This document shows, one piece after another, positions 36,287 to 44,328 of a DNA stretch of 64,000 nt. The notes beneath the pieces are model-generated. The model had not been told where the DNA came from and made no database searches. It saw nothing but the letters and a program-made list of their open reading frames with translations. Origin of the DNA: a virus; the IMG/VR virus record IMGVR_UViG_3300032308_002246, positions 109,963 through 173,962 of that record, one strand, 5' to 3'. The first letter of the stretch is position 1. The number at the start of each line of letters is the position of its first letter. The translations under genes and the position numbers were made by a program.

Positions 36287-36904
36287 ATGTCAATGCTTGA
36301 CTATAAAAATCTACTGCTTAAAAACATACATGTTATTGATAATTTTGCAACTGGTGAAGAATTATCAAAAATTCTTGATAGGTGTTATGAATTCTCAGAA
36401 TGGGACAACACCTGGCAGGAGTATGTAGGCGGTCAGGGATATACCGAAAGACCAGATTGCCAAGAAAGAAAAGACGTATCTTCTAGGGCATTGTCTTTGG
36501 TTTCCGCAACAGTCGGCAGGAGATTGTGTTTTCTTTATGAACCATACCTAAGAAAATACCCACCTGGCTCTTATCTAAAAATGCATGCGGATGCAGAGGG
36601 TTATTATGGAAGCAATCCAGAACCACTGAAAAACTACGACCCCACAAACCAAATGTCAGAAGTTCTAAATGAATGTTCATCAATTCTTTACCTGAATGAA
36701 GACTACGAAGGTGGAGAATTGTACTTTGAAGAATTTGACATGTTGATTAAACCCAAAGCCAATCAGCTGGTTTTCTTTCCAAGTGGCTCCGAATTTAGAC
36801 ATGAAGTGAAGCCGGTAATTAGTGGTGATAGATACACACTTGCGTCTTTTTATACGACTGATAAGCTGGTTGGCCTTCACGAGAAAATACGAGAACTTAT
36901 ATGA
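36287..36904 (+). CDS. 2OG/Fe(II) oxygenase 5, prolyl-4-hydroxylase-like
   Basis: 205 residues. The ligands are His100-x-Asp102 (LKMHADAEG) and His172 (FRHEVKPV), with Arg182 at His+10. The core is LNEDYEGGELYF. Around the distal His it is close to oxygenase 1 (RHEVKPVISG against RHEAKPVISG) but with Arg replacing Lys. The end (LVGLHEKIRELI) overlaps the next ATG (ATGA). Confidence 0.88.
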   Translation: MSMLDYKNLLLKNIHVIDNFATGEELSKILDRCYEFSEWDNTWQEYVGGQGYTERPDCQERKDVSSRALSLVSATVGRRLCFLYEPYLRKYPPGSYLKMHADAEGYYGSNPEPLKNYDPTNQMSEVLNECSSILYLNEDYEGGELYFEEFDMLIKPKANQLVFFPSGSEFRHEVKPVISGDRYTLASFYTTDKLVGLHEKIRELI

Positions 36905-37116
36905 AACTTGGAAAATACGACTCTCTTATGGCAAAAAACAGAGCTGCGCGATTCTTGGCTGCGTCAATAGGGGAGACGAGCCAGTTGATGACTCTCGAGA
37001 ATATGTCTCTTGTCTATTCTGGGGAAAACCCATATGAAGAAGGAACCATAGAGCACAATGCCTTCAGGCTGTTGTCTAGCGAGTATTCAGCATTGGAAGC
37101 CCTAAAAAATGGATGA
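36901..37116 (+). CDS. Small hypothetical protein
   Basis: 71 residues, mostly helical (MAKNRAARFLAASIG, NAFRLLSSEYSALEALKNG). It overlaps both neighbours (ATGA upstream, 8 bases downstream), so translation is coupled to oxygenase 5. No recognised domain. It may be a small partner or regulator. Confidence 0.6.
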   Translation: MKLGKYDSLMAKNRAARFLAASIGETSQLMTLENMSLVYSGENPYEEGTIEHNAFRLLSSEYSALEALKNG

Positions 37117-37297
37117 GCCACAGGATTTTAAAATGAGCACCAGAAAAGGTGAAGCCATAACAGACACCGAAGAGTGGGATAACGAGATTATTGAATGGGA
37201 CCCAAGCACTGGTGTTTACTATGTTGCTGGTAAGCCGGTATCAATGTGTCAGGGTGTAGCAATGTTTGATGTTAAGGATAATGATGAGCAAGTATGA
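37109..37297 (+). CDS. Small acidic hypothetical protein
   Basis: 62 residues, strongly acidic (DTEEWDNEIIEWDPSTG). It overlaps the preceding gene by 8 bases and the next by 14. There is no recognised motif. The tight packing and good codon phase argue that it is real, but nothing shows its function. Confidence 0.55.
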   Translation: MDEPQDFKMSTRKGEAITDTEEWDNEIIEWDPSTGVYYVAGKPVSMCQGVAMFDVKDNDEQV

Positions 37298-37565
37298 CCC
37301 TGTTGCTGATTTAGAGTATCGCTCCGAGCAGCTAGCAGCATATCTATTCATTCTTGGATTTGATGAATCACGCTTTGACGAGGTCACGATTGACGACTGT
37401 ATTAATGCGATTAGAGATAGGTACCGCTACGACCATGACACGGAAATCGATTCAGATGTAAAAGACTACATAAAAAGACAGAACATTACACTTACAAGAA
37501 ATGTCCGTCGTGCTTGGTTTGATGTACAAGTAGCATTGCATGAGGTGCAAAATGGAACAAAGTAA
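37284..37565 (+). CDS. Hypothetical helical protein
   Basis: 93 residues. ATG 37284 is chosen because AAGGA at 37274-37278 gives normal spacing; ATG 37281 is possible. It contains EQLAAYLFILGFDESRF and CINAIRDRYRYDHDTE, and is predicted helical. It overlaps the following gene by 14 bases. No family was recognised. Confidence 0.58.
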   Translation: MSKYDPVADLEYRSEQLAAYLFILGFDESRFDEVTIDDCINAIRDRYRYDHDTEIDSDVKDYIKRQNITLTRNVRRAWFDVQVALHEVQNGTK

Positions 37566-38286
37566 AAGATACGAACCAGAGGTTTCTTTTGACTTCAGTT
37601 CACTGCAGTTTGACTGGGAACAATATGCAGACCAGTGCAACCGCGAGGATGGTGGGCATTCTGTTGCTATAGCTGAATATCTTTTTAACAAGGTTGGCAT
37701 TGATAGGAGAAACATTGCCACAGGTGGAGCAAGCGACTACGAGTTTGTAGTTCACTACCCAAGACCAAACCTGTCAAGTGCTTATGGTCAAGCTCAATGG
37801 ATGTCCATCCTCATGATTCTCGGCATCATGGATATATCCAAAAAGAAAAATGTATTGGCAGTTTCTGGTGGTTTAGATAGATTTAGGCTGAAGGTGTTCA
37901 AGTCGCTACACGGCGCAAACATCACATTTCTGAATAACAAAAAACTTAGTTTGTACGAAAAATTCCAAGACCCTATTGACGACTACAACGTTGTAACTAT
38001 GCAGGATTTTGAGAAACACCCAAACAACAAGTACGACATGATGCTTTCGTGGTCTCAGGACATGGAGAATCCACTGATTCCAATAAGTTCTTTTGTAGAC
38101 AGACTTGAAGACAATGGAATTCTGATAATTCAAAACACATCTGACAGCATGTTTTTATACAACAATCACACCAAAGCAACACCAATTTGGGGATATCACG
38201 AAGCTCTTAAAAATATTGGCGGCTGCAGTGTCTACCATATTCCAGTTTTTTACGGAATCACAATCGTTGTAAAGAGCGCAACATGA
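37552..38286 (+). CDS. Putative class I methyltransferase-like protein
   Basis: 244 residues. ATG 37552 follows GAGGTG. KKKNVLAVSGGLDRFRLKVF resembles the strand-loop-helix of a Rossmann-like nucleotide-binding core, although the usual GxGxG is reduced to SGG. Later strands (KYDMMLSWSQDMENP, DNGILIIQNTS, HIPVFYGITIVVK) follow the order of SAM-dependent methyltransferases. This is a fold guess. It lies inside the oxygenase cluster and overlaps oxygenase 6 by ATGA. Confidence 0.5.
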   Translation: MEQSKRYEPEVSFDFSSLQFDWEQYADQCNREDGGHSVAIAEYLFNKVGIDRRNIATGGASDYEFVVHYPRPNLSSAYGQAQWMSILMILGIMDISKKKNVLAVSGGLDRFRLKVFKSLHGANITFLNNKKLSLYEKFQDPIDDYNVVTMQDFEKHPNNKYDMMLSWSQDMENPLIPISSFVDRLEDNGILIIQNTSDSMFLYNNHTKATPIWGYHEALKNIGGCSVYHIPVFYGITIVVKSAT

Positions 38287-38957
38287 TTATAAAAGATAAT
38301 GCACTAGCTGATTCTTTATATCAAGAACTGCTATCAGATGATGCTTTTTTCCCTGAGTCAATGGGTTCTGACGAGAGATTAGCAACAGAGCTCAATTCAT
38401 ATCACTACGAAAAATCTAGTTGTTTTGCTCCCTATATGTTTTGGGATGGATGGTGGGCAACCCCAGCAAACACATTGAGGAAGAAAGTTGTTCAAGCAAT
38501 TTGGGAAGACAACCTCCCATGCGATACAAGCGAAATACTTGGAATCGAGTATTGGACAAGAACTTATCTACCTGGCCAGTATCTGGATGTGCATGTTGAT
38601 GAGGATACATTTCTTTATCAGGAATCAAAAACATTTAGCGGTCCGTTGACAGGCTCAATACTCTACGGAGTAGATAATGACAATGGTGGTTTTGTAGAAA
38701 TATACAACAAAGCAGTTTTGAAAGATGGAGAAAAATTAGCTATTGAAGCAGAAAGCATAAACTCTTTGTTGGTTCCGGTAGAAGAGCGAGAGAGAATAGC
38801 CTACAAAGGGAACCGTGTAATTATTTTTGATACCGGCCATGTGGTTCATGGAACAACTCCAGCAAAGAGTGGAATCAGGCAAGTAATGGTAACAAATGTA
38901 TGGCATCGCAACAATCCCCCAACAGCTCTAAAGTTGGGAGAATTTTTTTATGAGTGA
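38283..38957 (+). CDS. 2OG/Fe(II) oxygenase 6
   Basis: 224 residues. The ligands are His104-x-Asp106 (LDVHVDEDT) and His189 (HVVHGTTPA), with Arg199 at His+10. The usual EGGE strand is replaced by DNDNGGFVEIY, and there is an insertion of about 30 residues before the distal His, so it belongs to a different branch from its neighbours. It overlaps the genes on both sides (ATGA and 8 bases). Confidence 0.82.
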   Translation: MIIKDNALADSLYQELLSDDAFFPESMGSDERLATELNSYHYEKSSCFAPYMFWDGWWATPANTLRKKVVQAIWEDNLPCDTSEILGIEYWTRTYLPGQYLDVHVDEDTFLYQESKTFSGPLTGSILYGVDNDNGGFVEIYNKAVLKDGEKLAIEAESINSLLVPVEERERIAYKGNRVIIFDTGHVVHGTTPAKSGIRQVMVTNVWHRNNPPTALKLGEFFYE

Positions 38958-39852
38958 TGTTAAAAAGGTAAACCTTTTATCAATTGACATATTTAAAACA
39001 AAAATTAATGACATTGACAACCAGCGGCTGTTGCAAGAGATTTTAAAATCAACCAATGATATTGATGATTCATTTATTGAAAATAAATATCATACTTATT
39101 ATGAAGACAAAAGGTATCCGTTTGGTTCTGCTGAGTCGGAAAAACTAATAAACAAGTTGGCAGAAGCAGTTTCTGGTTCTTTAAACAAAGAAATGGTGCT
39201 TAGTAGCATTTGGACACTAACTCTTGGTTATGGACAGTCGGTATCTGCTCACTCGCATAAATCAAACACTCACCTTCGTCCAGAAGAGTACTTTTCAATT
39301 GCCTATTACCCAAGCGCCCCCAAGGGAAGCGCAGACTTGATATTTATGGTTAATGCCGGAAACACTATAGAAAAGTCTGTTGAACTAACACCGGAAACTG
39401 GTGACCTAATTATTTTCAACTCTTATTTAATGCATATGACCAATAGGCACGGCAATAAAGAAGAACCTCGAGTCGTTATAAGCGCAAATTTTTCTCCGAA
39501 ATACCCGAATTCAACACCAACTCAGGATTGGAGCGCTTACGCAAGACACCCAGAGGACAGTGAAATTATCTACGATAAACGTTACTCATTAACGATACGT
39601 ACTCCCTTTGGCAAGGAAGATGCAACACTTGGAATCAAAGGTGATATTGCGGAAATATTTAATCCAACCGGAAAATACTTTATAGAAAAATTTATTGAAA
39701 CAGAAGATTCATTCAGTTCTGAATTTTCTGTTGATGTGCCAATGGTTACCACTGTTAGTATTCAGTTGTCGTTTACTGAAAACAGGGCCATTGAGGGCTC
39801 TATTTTTATTGGTGAATTTGCTAAATACCATGTGAGTGGGGTGGTGTTGTGA
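38950..39852 (+). CDS. 2OG/Fe(II) oxygenase 7 (2OG-FeII_Oxy_5-like)
   Basis: 300 residues. SVSAHSHKSNTHLRPEEYFS provides His101/His103, and ETGDLIIFNSYLMHMTN with PRVVISANF gives the distal His162 and Arg174. This order (His motif, short strand, G-D-L-I-I-F-x-S, His, Arg-x-x-I-S) is the hallmark of the putative 2OG oxygenase family common in T4-like and marine phages. About 110 residues follow as a beta-rich C-terminal domain. The proximal Asp is not clear, so activity is less certain than for the others. Confidence 0.7.
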   Translation: MSDVKKVNLLSIDIFKTKINDIDNQRLLQEILKSTNDIDDSFIENKYHTYYEDKRYPFGSAESEKLINKLAEAVSGSLNKEMVLSSIWTLTLGYGQSVSAHSHKSNTHLRPEEYFSIAYYPSAPKGSADLIFMVNAGNTIEKSVELTPETGDLIIFNSYLMHMTNRHGNKEEPRVVISANFSPKYPNSTPTQDWSAYARHPEDSEIIYDKRYSLTIRTPFGKEDATLGIKGDIAEIFNPTGKYFIEKFIETEDSFSSEFSVDVPMVTTVSIQLSFTENRAIEGSIFIGEFAKYHVSGVVL

Positions 39853-40460
39853 GCGAGTCTATTTACAACATCCCAATAAATTCAATTGACGGAGATAAAG
39901 ATATGCTATCAGGCCTCAATGGAATGGTTACATTGTTCTTCCCTTTTGCTTCAAAAGCTGGGTATGAGCCAAAATGCAGCCGTGTTTGGTCTTATGCTAG
40001 AACTTCCAGAAAGCTCTGGGAGATGCAAAAGCTGCACGAAATGTTTGAAAACTTCTCTGTTGTTGGGGTACCAACAAATCAGTTTTGGAACATGGAGCCT
40101 TTGGAAAATGAACAGATATCAAAATTTATAAAAGAAACATACCCATTCGTCAAGTTTCCAATTACTGAAAAAGTGGTTATAAACGGAGATGACGAGCATG
40201 CAATCTGTTCGCATATGAAGGGTTATACCAAGCGACTTGTTGACGACACAAAAGCTGGTAACAGCTTTGCTGCATCACAGGGTCAAAATCTTGCTGGTGG
40301 AGCTGTACACAAAATACCCGCTTATTACGAAAAGTTTGTAGTCAGCAAAGAAGGTCGACAGGTCTACAGATTTGGGTTTGCTACTAAACCCTTGGCAGAC
40401 AGGGTTGAAACCACTGACATGGATATGACTGTAATTCAGGCAGTACAATCATTACTATGA
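39849..40460 (+). CDS. Glutathione-peroxidase-like protein 3, catalytic Cys missing
   Basis: 203 residues starting at GTG. The GPx framework is clear: PFASKAGYEPK aligns with the active-site ASKCG block, VVGVPTNQF with the NQF block, and FVKFPITEKVVINGD with the FPxxxKxxVNG strand. FEKFVVSKEGRQVYRF closes the fold. The peroxidatic Cys is replaced by Ala37; Cys43 lies six residues later. It is probably inactive as a classical peroxidase and may bind a partner or use another Cys. Confidence 0.75.
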   Translation: MSESIYNIPINSIDGDKDMLSGLNGMVTLFFPFASKAGYEPKCSRVWSYARTSRKLWEMQKLHEMFENFSVVGVPTNQFWNMEPLENEQISKFIKETYPFVKFPITEKVVINGDDEHAICSHMKGYTKRLVDDTKAGNSFAASQGQNLAGGAVHKIPAYYEKFVVSKEGRQVYRFGFATKPLADRVETTDMDMTVIQAVQSLL

Positions 40461-41317
40461 GCGATTTCAACTTCAAACCAGAGCATCTTGGTGGCGGAAC
40501 AGTAATTTTTAAGGATGCAATTAATGTTCCACAAAAAGAGGCATTTGAACATCTTGACCGGATGAAAGATGAAGCATTCAGTAACTCATACACAATCGTT
40601 AAGAATGAAGAAGGTAATCCACTCCACGCAATAAACAAAGGCGGGTTCATATATGACCTTGAAGATATGGATAGAGCTCCAATACGAATTGGCAACTTGG
40701 ATATTCCATTCTTTCAAGAATGTGAAAAAGCAATTTACGGTGCCCTACTTCGCTACATCGAGATGTTTCCAGCTGTACTGCAGTGCCTTTGGTGGAAGAG
40801 CCCTGGCCATGTTTTGCGTTATGCCAAGAGCGGTGGACTTGGTTTTCATGCAGACAATGATGTCAACTATAGATATGGGAGAGAACCCAAAGAGCAACAC
40901 GCAACCAGAAATGTGTTATCAGCTCTCGTGTATCTAAACGACTGCACCGATGATGAATCTATTGAGTACTCATTTTCCGGAGGTCACATGACGATTCCAT
41001 ACTTTGATATTGACCTAGCTCCATCAACTGGGGCAATAGTTCTTATGCCTGCAAACTATATTGGCGCTCATCAAATCCACGAAGTAACTAGGGGTGTTAG
41101 ATATTCATACTTGACATGGTTTGCTCAAGGCTCCGAAGACCCAGAACGCGGGTGTTCTCCGGCTCACCCAGAAGAGACCATGTTCCAGAACAACGGGCAA
41201 TGGTGGCTTCCATCAATTCTCAAGGATTACGAAAACTACATAATTGAAAAGTACGGTTCTTTGTTAAATGCCCCACAGGAAAAAGTAGATTACCTGAGCA
41301 GGGCCAACGACCACTAA
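40457..41317 (+). CDS. 2OG/Fe(II) oxygenase 8 (LGGG subfamily)
   Basis: 286 residues. It is the first of four related long oxygenases that begin with a HLGGGxxxF or similar strand. The ligands are His131-x-Asp133 (GFHADND) and His205 (GAHQIHEV), with Arg215 at His+10. An insertion YRYGREPKEQHATRN after the first His motif and a C-terminal extension of about 60 residues distinguish the subfamily. Its stop overlaps the stop of a minus-strand gene by four bases. Confidence 0.86.
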   Translation: MSDFNFKPEHLGGGTVIFKDAINVPQKEAFEHLDRMKDEAFSNSYTIVKNEEGNPLHAINKGGFIYDLEDMDRAPIRIGNLDIPFFQECEKAIYGALLRYIEMFPAVLQCLWWKSPGHVLRYAKSGGLGFHADNDVNYRYGREPKEQHATRNVLSALVYLNDCTDDESIEYSFSGGHMTIPYFDIDLAPSTGAIVLMPANYIGAHQIHEVTRGVRYSYLTWFAQGSEDPERGCSPAHPEETMFQNNGQWWLPSILKDYENYIIEKYGSLLNAPQEKVDYLSRANDH

Positions 41318-41637
41318 ATCTTTTTTGTAAACATCTTTTCAGTTACAAATAAATGCTTTGCAAGAGTACTTGATGAGTGAATTATCCCAAGTGGATTTGG
41401 AACATTAAATTCGTTGAGGATGTCTGCCATCTTCCCGTTTGCAATGTCATCCCAAAAAGCCATCATTGCTTCCGCTCCAGTGCGGCCAGCTATGTAGTAT
41501 TTTTCTTCAATTTGACCCGGGAGAACATTGTCTGCCCAGTGGTTGTAACCATCTTTTTCTACCATGTTTGGCAGCTTGGCAAACTCCTGGACCATAATTT
41601 CTGTCCACCGATTGAATGCGTCGTTCTTTTCGCTCAT
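41314..41637 (-). CDS. Hypothetical protein on the minus strand within the oxygenase cluster
   Basis: 107 residues with ATG at 41637, just 18 bases from the divergent ATG at 41656. The sequence is helical (FNRWTEIMVQEFAKLPNM, GAEAMMAFWDDIANGKMADI) with no recognised family. A longer upstream frame would run into the oxygenase and is rejected. It is the only minus-strand gene between 20.9 and 43.2 kb, so it may be an insertion into the cluster or separately regulated. Confidence 0.68.
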   Translation of the reverse strand: MSEKNDAFNRWTEIMVQEFAKLPNMVEKDGYNHWADNVLPGQIEEKYYIAGRTGAEAMMAFWDDIANGKMADILNEFNVPNPLGIIHSSSTLAKHLFVTEKMFTKKI

Positions 41638-41655
41638 TCGGCTATCATACACCGT

Positions 41656-42528
41656 ATGAATCAAGAGCATAAGTTCAACGATGTAGAGCCACATCACCTC
41701 GGTGGTGGGGTTGTCGTTTTCCGTGGAGCTATTTCATTTGATAACAAATGGGCAAGCTCCTTTGCTGAGAAGCAGGTATCCAAAGAACGTTCTCAGATGT
41801 ACGACGAGGCGGTAGACCCAGAGACGGGGGAGCCCGCATTTATAAACAGGAGCGGGTATTACTTTGATGCTGAGGGAATGAACCAGATGCCTCGACGTGG
41901 TTCACAAATACACATGGATGCGGATGAAGAAGTTAGAGGTTTCTTGGATTTTATTGAGAAATCAAAAGACTCATATCTCCTGAAGTACTTTTACCTTTTC
42001 CCTCTGGCATACAAAAATGTTTGGTGGAAAGTAAAGGGGCATCTTGTCTCGTACTCCGTTGAAAACGGCGGAAAGTTTTTGGGCCCACACTCCGACACGA
42101 GTGCTGACTATGCTTACGGTTTCCCCCATCCGCACGACCAGCTAGCTACTAGAAACACAATCTCATGCATTGTTTATCTAAATGATGATTTTGAGGGCGG
42201 ACATCACTACTTCAATTATCTTGAAATTGACTATAAGCCTTCTGCTGGTGACATTTTGATGTTTCCATCAAACTACATGGCAGCTCATGAAGTAAAGGAA
42301 ACAACGGGTGGAAGTCGATACACATATCTTGGTTGGTATTCGCACGGCACGCCAAATAAAGAGGTCAATGAGCATATAGTTGACCCAGTTGAGTTTCCAG
42401 AAATGGCAAAAACTGCAACCAATGTTTATATGCCAACGCTTCGTTATGATTTTGCCGAATACCTTAACAAAGTTGACCCAGGCAAAACATCATTTGGGCA
42501 CAGTCTGGTAGAAAGTATGCACTCATGA
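41656..42528 (+). CDS. 2OG/Fe(II) oxygenase 9 (LGGG subfamily)
   Basis: 290 residues. ATG 41656 is chosen because the sequence from there (MNQEHKFNDVEPHHLGGGVV) aligns with oxygenase 8; the longer frame reads through the minus-strand gene. The ligands are His145-x-Asp147 (GPHSDTS) and His211 (AAHEVKET), with Arg221. The core is LNDDFEGGHHYF. The insertion YGFPHPHDQLATRN matches that of oxygenase 8. It overlaps oxygenase 10 by ATGA. Confidence 0.87.
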   Translation: MNQEHKFNDVEPHHLGGGVVVFRGAISFDNKWASSFAEKQVSKERSQMYDEAVDPETGEPAFINRSGYYFDAEGMNQMPRRGSQIHMDADEEVRGFLDFIEKSKDSYLLKYFYLFPLAYKNVWWKVKGHLVSYSVENGGKFLGPHSDTSADYAYGFPHPHDQLATRNTISCIVYLNDDFEGGHHYFNYLEIDYKPSAGDILMFPSNYMAAHEVKETTGGSRYTYLGWYSHGTPNKEVNEHIVDPVEFPEMAKTATNVYMPTLRYDFAEYLNKVDPGKTSFGHSLVESMHS

Positions 42529-43259
42529 TAGTAAAACATCTTGGGAATGGAATAATGCTTTTTGAAGATGTATTAGACACATCCCCCCTTGAGTCGTATC
42601 TTGAAAGAATTTTTGCAGAAAATTCAAGCGCTACAAACGGAGTCAATATTGACTCATCTCAAAATGACGGTGGATACACCGTACAGGAAGCTCATATTTC
42701 AGAATTACCAATTAGGTTTCACGGACTCTCCGGTAGTTCTGAATTTACAAAAGACGTCACAAAATCAATTGATGATGCGTTGTACAAGTGCTTAGTTGAG
42801 TACTGTCGAGTTTTCCCTTTAGCAATTGACTGTATAAAGTGGAGAACTAGCGGCCAGATTGCATCTTACTCGGTAGGGCAGAACATTGGCCCACATAGCG
42901 ACTGCGCGCTTCCGTATGATGCCGATGGCAATGTTTTAAACTCATTCCCTCTTCACAACACTCTTACTGGCTCAATGGTTTTAAGTGAAAATCACGAGGG
43001 TGGAGCAATAAAATTTAGACCCTGGGGGATAACTTCAAATCCAAAAATTGGCTCAGTTTTGATTTACCCATCATCTTTCATGGGTTGTCATGAAGTTGAG
43101 CAAGTAACTTCTGGTGTTAGAAATGTTTATCTGCAGTGGTTCTGTCAAGGAAAACCAGAGATGCAAATTTTAGAAAATAACAAATTGGACAATCTTGCAA
43201 CCGACGCAAAAAACTGCGGACAAGGCTATGTTCATGTTGGAATTATTCAACAGAATTAA
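42525..43259 (+). CDS. 2OG/Fe(II) oxygenase 10 (LGGG subfamily)
   Basis: 244 residues, beginning MIVKHLGNGIMLFEDVLDTS. The ligands are His124-x-Asp126 (GPHSDCA) and His189 (GCHEVEQV), with Arg199. The core strand is changed to SENHEGGAIKF. The end WFCQG corresponds to WFAQG and FFSQG in its relatives. It converges with oxygenase 11; the two stop codons share the bases TTAA. Confidence 0.86.
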   Translation: MIVKHLGNGIMLFEDVLDTSPLESYLERIFAENSSATNGVNIDSSQNDGGYTVQEAHISELPIRFHGLSGSSEFTKDVTKSIDDALYKCLVEYCRVFPLAIDCIKWRTSGQIASYSVGQNIGPHSDCALPYDADGNVLNSFPLHNTLTGSMVLSENHEGGAIKFRPWGITSNPKIGSVLIYPSSFMGCHEVEQVTSGVRNVYLQWFCQGKPEMQILENNKLDNLATDAKNCGQGYVHVGIIQQN

Positions 43260-44326
43260 TACAAACTGTTGTGTTCTTTGCCGCGTTGCTCGTTATCGTA
43301 TACCACCTGAGAATGTGAGTAGGCTTTCTTTAGACCGTTTTCACCCTCAAGTGTTCTATTTTGGTAAACAGGGTTTGCCTTAAACATCCCGTTTGCGTCT
43401 TTTGCCGCATCGCCATTTCCCATGAATTCAGTTTTTAGGCAGTAATACTTGTAGTCATCGTACAGGTTGTCTATGAAGTGTGGTCTACACCATCCATCGT
43501 TGTCTTCAGGTTCAGAAATGTTGATTCCTACGTCGTCATGACTGCTTCCTTGACTAAAGAATTCAAGGTACCCATACCGGACACCCTTCTTTACTGGTTC
43601 AACACCGTGGGTGGCCATAAAGTTTGCTGGGAAAATAACCACATCACCAGTCTTTGGGACATTCTTTATTCCCAAGTAAGGGAATACAAGCTCTCCTCCG
43701 GTGTAGTTTTCTCCGTTTAGCTCTGATTCGTCTTCTACGCAGTCATTGAGATAGAGCATTACTGCTAGCACTTGGCGCATTTGTATTTGTCCGCGTGGAA
43801 CAAAACGCTCGCCGTTTGTTGCTCTGTAATTTGAGTCGTTGTCGTTGTGTATTCCAAGGAAAGCACCCTCGTCGTATCTCATGGCGTGACCCTTTGTGCG
43901 CCACCATATTGTTCCCAAAACCATAGGGAATTCATCAACATATCTAAGAAGACACTTGTAAATCATGTCTTCCCAGTACCTGAATACCTCAATCATTTCT
44001 GGTTTTGTTTCAGAGTTGACCACTTCAAGAAGTCTTACTGGGACCATCTGGACTTGTTCTGGCGAAAACTTATTACCGTCTTCATTAATGGCGTATAGAT
44101 TTCCCTCTTCGTCATGGTCCCATGTCCAGCGCTGTTCATGAGCTGATTTTGAATGTTCGTCAATGTACGGAAGAAGCGTACTTCTATCAATGTTTACTAC
44201 GCCGGGGAACCTGAGTACGCCGCCACCGAGGTCTTCGTATGGCATGTTAAAGATTTCAGAGACAGCTTCGTTGTTACGGACATCAGGTGTGGTTCCGTAA
44301 AATCTGTTGTCTTTTATCTTTTCCAT
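43256..44326 (-). CDS. 2OG/Fe(II) oxygenase 11 (LGGG subfamily)
   Basis: 356 residues. ATG 44326 lies two bases after the upstream stop; an earlier TTG at 44341 is rejected. The LGGGVLRF motif, His160-x-Asp162 (GIHNDND), His240 (ATHGVEPV) and Arg250 define the enzyme. A loop near FVPRGQIQMRQVLAV parallels the ATRN insert of oxygenases 8 and 9. A C-terminal extension of about 100 residues, with a Tyr/Lys-rich end, is unique. It is the longest of the twelve. Confidence 0.86.
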   Translation of the reverse strand: MEKIKDNRFYGTTPDVRNNEAVSEIFNMPYEDLGGGVLRFPGVVNIDRSTLLPYIDEHSKSAHEQRWTWDHDEEGNLYAINEDGNKFSPEQVQMVPVRLLEVVNSETKPEMIEVFRYWEDMIYKCLLRYVDEFPMVLGTIWWRTKGHAMRYDEGAFLGIHNDNDSNYRATNGERFVPRGQIQMRQVLAVMLYLNDCVEDESELNGENYTGGELVFPYLGIKNVPKTGDVVIFPANFMATHGVEPVKKGVRYGYLEFFSQGSSHDDVGINISEPEDNDGWCRPHFIDNLYDDYKYYCLKTEFMGNGDAAKDANGMFKANPVYQNRTLEGENGLKKAYSHSQVVYDNEQRGKEHNSLY

Positions 44327-44328
44327 AG

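Noticed and set aside
41377-41655. An upstream extension of oxygenase 9 (93 extra residues)
   Set aside because: It overlaps the convincing minus-strand gene at 41314-41637, and alignment with oxygenase 8 begins at the ATG at 41656.
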